DNA from: JBGPGW01 sp041484095
Lineage (GTDB): Bacteria > Pseudomonadota > Alphaproteobacteria > CADEGL01
NCBI GenBank assembly: GCA_041484095.1
Contig: JBGPGW010000042.1
Span: 1-17,082, forward strand
DNA length: 17,082 nucleotides
Reading direction: 5' to 3'
The first letter of the stretch is position 1, and every line of letters begins with the position of its first letter. A model generated the notes under the pieces. The model was not told the DNA's origin. It was given only the letters and a program-made list of their open reading frames with translations, and ran no database searches. Below are positions 14,599-17,082 of this stretch, one piece after another. A program made the position numbers and the translations under genes.

Positions 14599-15780
14599 TC
14601 AGTCCTCGAGCGCCGGCGTGCGATAGAGCGTTCGGCCGCCGACTTTGATCTCAACGTCCCGGAGATAGGGTTTGAGGGCCGCCGTGTCGATGGCCATGCC
14701 GAGACCCGGCGCTTCCGGAATCCGGATCAGCCCCTCGCGATCGGGGAGAATGCGGTTGGTCGTGATCGCGAGGCCAAGGGCGCGCGGCGCGAAGGGATAT
14801 TCGGCGATGGTATGGTCCGCAAGCCCGGCATAGGGCTGCAACGACGCCGAAAGAGCGAGATGCGAGGTGAAGGTGTGGTTGACGAAGGTGACGCCGCGAT
14901 CGCGGACATAATCGGCGATCTCCTTTGCCGGGCCGATGCCGCCGATTCGCCCGGTGTCGATCTGCACGAAACCGATGCGGCCGAAATCGATGAGGTTCCG
15001 GGCCATCGCCGGTGTATGGCAGCCTTCGCCGCCGGCTAAGCGCACGTCGGGACTCCTGGCCGCGAGCGTGCCATACGCCTCATAGGCATCGGCTTCGAAG
15101 GGCTCTTCGAGCCAAACGGCGCCCGCGCGTGCGAGCGCGGGCAGCCGTGCCTCCGCCTTGGCGACATCGCTTGCAAAGGCCTGGCCGGCATCGACCAGCA
15201 GCTCCCCGTCACGGCCGAGACCCGCGCGCGCCGCTTCGAGATGCGCCTCGTCGTCAGCGGCCGAGCCCTGGCCGAAATTTCCCCAGCCGAATTTGACCGC
15301 TCGATAACCCGCCTCGCGGGCGGCCCGTCCGCGGCGTTCAGTCTCTCCGGGCGTGTCGCCGAACAACTGGGAGGCATAGGCCAGTTTGGGCGATGCCGTG
15401 TTGTATCCGAGGAGGCGGTAGACCGGTTCGTGCAGTCGCTTGCCGAGCAGATCCCATAGTGCGATCTCGATGCCGGAAAACGTGTGATCGGCCTGCAGAA
15501 GGTCCATGCATTTGTAGCGGACCTCGGCCGCGATGCGCGCGATATCACGGGAATCGTTGAGCGGCTGGCCAAGCACCATGTCACCCACCGCACGGCACAC
15601 GCCATGCGACATCGGGGTGACAAAGCTTGCGATACAGGTGAGCGGCGATGCTTCGCATTCGCCCCAGCCCGAATCCTGTCCCGAGCGAACCCGGACCAGA
15701 AGCGCGTCCTGGCTGCCGTCGACGTCGGTCGTGACCTCGGGCATGGCGAGGTAGAAGAGGTCGACTTCATCGATCTTCAT
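14599..15780 (-). CDS. Mandelate racemase/muconate lactonizing enzyme family protein (enolase superfamily)
   Basis: This 393-residue enolase-superfamily enzyme uses Mg2+ to stabilise the enediolate of a carboxylate substrate, as in racemases, epimerases, cycloisomerases and acid-sugar dehydratases. The N-terminal capping domain (1-125) is followed by a (beta/alpha)7-beta barrel. Metal ligands are D197 (LLVDAGQ), E225 (WLEEPF) and E252 (GGEGCH). The acid/base pair appears to be D275 (IDTGRIGG) and H302 (NHTF), the 27-residue spacing seen in mandelate racemase. On the other face K163 sits in VKFGWGNFG, so the second lysine of a KxK motif is absent. This suits a single-base or dehydratase-like member more than a two-base racemase. 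A GGAGG site 8 bases before the ATG supports the start. Substrate cannot be told from sequence. It diverges from the TauD-like gene. Confidence 0.92.
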   Translation of the reverse strand: MKIDEVDLFYLAMPEVTTDVDGSQDALLVRVRSGQDSGWGECEASPLTCIASFVTPMSHGVCRAVGDMVLGQPLNDSRDIARIAAEVRYKCMDLLQADHTFSGIEIALWDLLGKRLHEPVYRLLGYNTASPKLAYASQLFGDTPGETERRGRAAREAGYRAVKFGWGNFGQGSAADDEAHLEAARAGLGRDGELLVDAGQAFASDVAKAEARLPALARAGAVWLEEPFEADAYEAYGTLAARSPDVRLAGGEGCHTPAMARNLIDFGRIGFVQIDTGRIGGIGPAKEIADYVRDRGVTFVNHTFTSHLALSASLQPYAGLADHTIAEYPFAPRALGLAITTNRILPDREGLIRIPEAPGLGMAIDTAALKPYLRDVEIKVGGRTLYRTPALED

Positions 15781-16079
15781 GGGAGGCCTCCGCGTGCGAT
15801 CGGGGCGACCGCCGGATGGAAATTAGCCTAGCCGGATGTCGGTTGCCGATGAACTCGAAATCCTGGGAAACCCGCCGTGGTTTCAAGGCGCTTGCCCCGG
15901 CCGGGGTCCGGTTCGAACCGGCCGGGTTGGCTCTGACGCGCCGAATCATGGTAGGCTTTGTCCCTGTGGCGCTTCTCGCAGCTTCAACCGGACCCGGCTG
16001 GCATCAGGCCTGTCGGGCCGGCGTGGCGATCGAGACTGCAATCGCCCCAAGATGTGAACGCATCGTCCGAGGCATCCGA
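15781..16079. other. Divergent intergenic region with GC palindromes
   Basis: This 299-bp gap lies between two divergent starts. I see no gene. Its centre has two strong palindromes back to back (15895-15906 and 15908-15921), the best regulatory candidate in the window. The GAGG before 16080 may be the ribosome-binding site of the dioxygenase gene. Confidence 0.55.
15895..15926. promoter_or_regulatory. Tandem palindromes, candidate operator
   Basis: CCCCGGCCGGGG (15895-15906) is a perfect 12-bp palindrome, followed after one base by the perfect 14-bp palindrome CCGGTTCGAACCGG (15908-15921). In addition CCCGGCC (15896-15902) pairs with GGCCGGG (15920-15926). The element lies 115-159 bp from the two divergent starts, where a dimeric regulator would bind. 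GC richness makes some palindromes expected, but a 14-bp one is less so. Confidence 0.5.
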
Positions 16080-17082
16080 ATGACGCAGTTGAAGGCTTTT
16101 TCCGGTCCCCAGGTGTGGCACGGCAGCGAAATGCCGAATTCGCGTAAATGGATCCGCGATCTCACGCCCGCTCAATGCGGCGAGATCGATGCCGCATTGG
16201 CCGGCGCGAGAGCGAAGGACATCCCCTGGGATCACATCCGGAGGGATAATTTTTCGCTTCCTTCATTGCAGCCGCTCGTCGCGGATGTGCGGAACGAGCT
16301 CGAGAATGGCTGCGGCCTCGTCAAGATACGGGGTCTTCCCGTCGATCGATACGAGCCGGACGATCTCCGCCGCATTTATTTCGCGCTCGGGCACTATCTC
16401 GGCACGCCGATTTTCCAGAATTACAAAGGCATGCTGATGCGGGAAATCCGCAATGAGGGTGCGGATGTGGGCACGCGTTATGGCCAGATGTCGGACGCCA
16501 GCGGCACGTTCCTTTCCTCCCTCGCGCGCACCGCGACCAATGGTGCCCTGCGTTTTCACACCGATCGTTGCGATGTCGTCAGTCTCCTCTGCGTCAGCCA
16601 GGCGCAAAGCGGCGGCGAGAGCAAGCTCGTCAGCACGGTCGCGATCCACAATGCCATGCTGGAGCGGCGGCCCGATTTGCTCCAGTTGCTGTACGGCGCC
16701 TATTGGCGAAGCCGGCTCGGCGAGGAAGTCGGCGGCGACGCGATGATCTATCCATTGCCGGTGTTCGCCGTGCGCGACGGCCGTTTCACCAGCCACTATT
16801 CACGCACCTACATCGAGGCGGCCCAGCGCCTGCCCCATGTGCCGCGGCTGACGCCGGCGCAGAGCGAGGCCCTCGATCTCCTGGCGGCGTTGGCGGAGGA
16901 GCTCTGTTTCCAAATGAAGATGGAGACGGGCGACATCCAGTTGCTCAACAATCACGTCATCTATCACGCGCGCGCGCCGTTCGAGGATGATCTCGCAGGC
17001 GGCCGGAGCCGCGCGTTGTGGCGCATCTGGTTGGCCATGCCCAACAGCCGGGCGCTGCCCGAAGACCACGCGGTGCTCTGGC
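16080..17082 (+). CDS. TauD/TfdA-family Fe(II)/2-oxoglutarate-dependent dioxygenase (partial, runs off window)
   Basis: This gene encodes an Fe(II)/2-oxoglutarate oxygenase of the TauD/TfdA fold (PF02668), which hydroxylates or cleaves small substrates with release of CO2 and succinate. At least 334 residues are visible and the frame is still open at the right edge. The iron triad is H160-x-D162 (RFHTDRCD) and H296 (NNHVIYHARAP); R315 in RALWRIWL is the likely 2-oxoglutarate carboxylate clamp. The KIRGLPVD stretch at 82-89 is the usual start of the double-stranded beta-helix. The ATG at 16080 follows a weak GAGG site and I see no better start. It diverges from the enolase-superfamily gene over a palindromic region, suggesting shared control. 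Substrate unknown. Confidence 0.92.
   Translation, partial: MTQLKAFSGPQVWHGSEMPNSRKWIRDLTPAQCGEIDAALAGARAKDIPWDHIRRDNFSLPSLQPLVADVRNELENGCGLVKIRGLPVDRYEPDDLRRIYFALGHYLGTPIFQNYKGMLMREIRNEGADVGTRYGQMSDASGTFLSSLARTATNGALRFHTDRCDVVSLLCVSQAQSGGESKLVSTVAIHNAMLERRPDLLQLLYGAYWRSRLGEEVGGDAMIYPLPVFAVRDGRFTSHYSRTYIEAAQRLPHVPRLTPAQSEALDLLAALAEELCFQMKMETGDIQLLNNHVIYHARAPFEDDLAGGRSRALWRIWLAMPNSRALPEDHAVLW

Noticed and set aside
15908..15923. Sequence resembling a tRNA T-arm (GGTTCGAACC)
   Set aside because: With the 7-base T-loop in register the stem does not pair, and no acceptor stem, D-arm or anticodon arm is found nearby. It is better explained as part of a DNA palindrome.
1..17082. Search for CRISPR arrays, insertion sequences, transposases, integrases or phage genes
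   Set aside because: No regularly spaced direct repeats, terminal inverted repeats flanking a transposase, or relevant protein motifs were seen on either strand.

Overview
The window is GC-rich, coding-dense bacterial DNA, most likely from an alphaproteobacterium or another high-GC proteobacterium. That placement rests on style (GC-rich third positions, CoxMSL-type molybdenum hydroxylase operons, a CtpA-type protease, amidase/cyclase/TauD catabolic genes) and not on any marker gene. I see no rRNA, tRNA, IS element, CRISPR array or phage gene.

Left block (1-5232, all minus strand, read right to left): one tight operon encodes a Rieske oxygenase alpha subunit, an M29/NicX-type metalloprotein (4-bp ATGA overlap with the Rieske gene), and the FAD (M), [2Fe-2S] (S) and molybdopterin (L) subunits of a xanthine-oxidase-family hydroxylase. 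The L subunit runs off the left edge. Its GAYRG loop argues against true CO dehydrogenase. Together these look like ring-activating and ring-opening enzymes for an aromatic, plausibly N-heteroaromatic, substrate. A 450-bp AT-richer gap then separates the operon from a minus-strand SbmA/YddA-like membrane protein that has no ATPase domain.

Centre (7198-10894, plus strand): three consecutive genes encode an amidase-signature hydrolase, a kynurenine-formamidase-like cyclase-family metallohydrolase, and an alpha-only NDP-forming acyl-CoA synthetase. With the left operon they can be arranged into a speculative pathway: hydroxylation, second hydroxylation, NicX-type ring cleavage, deformylation, deamidation, CoA chemistry. 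The two blocks diverge from a region around 6773-7197.

Right part: an exported SAM-methyltransferase-like protein (minus) and a C-terminal processing protease, CtpA (plus), diverge from a 600-bp gap rich in inverted repeats. A YdcF/DUF218 membrane protein converges on ctpA. An enolase-superfamily (mandelate racemase/muconate lactonizing) enzyme (minus) diverges from a TauD/TfdA-family Fe(II)/2-oxoglutarate dioxygenase (plus, cut by the right edge), across a gap containing strong palindromes. No transcription regulator is recognisable in the window.
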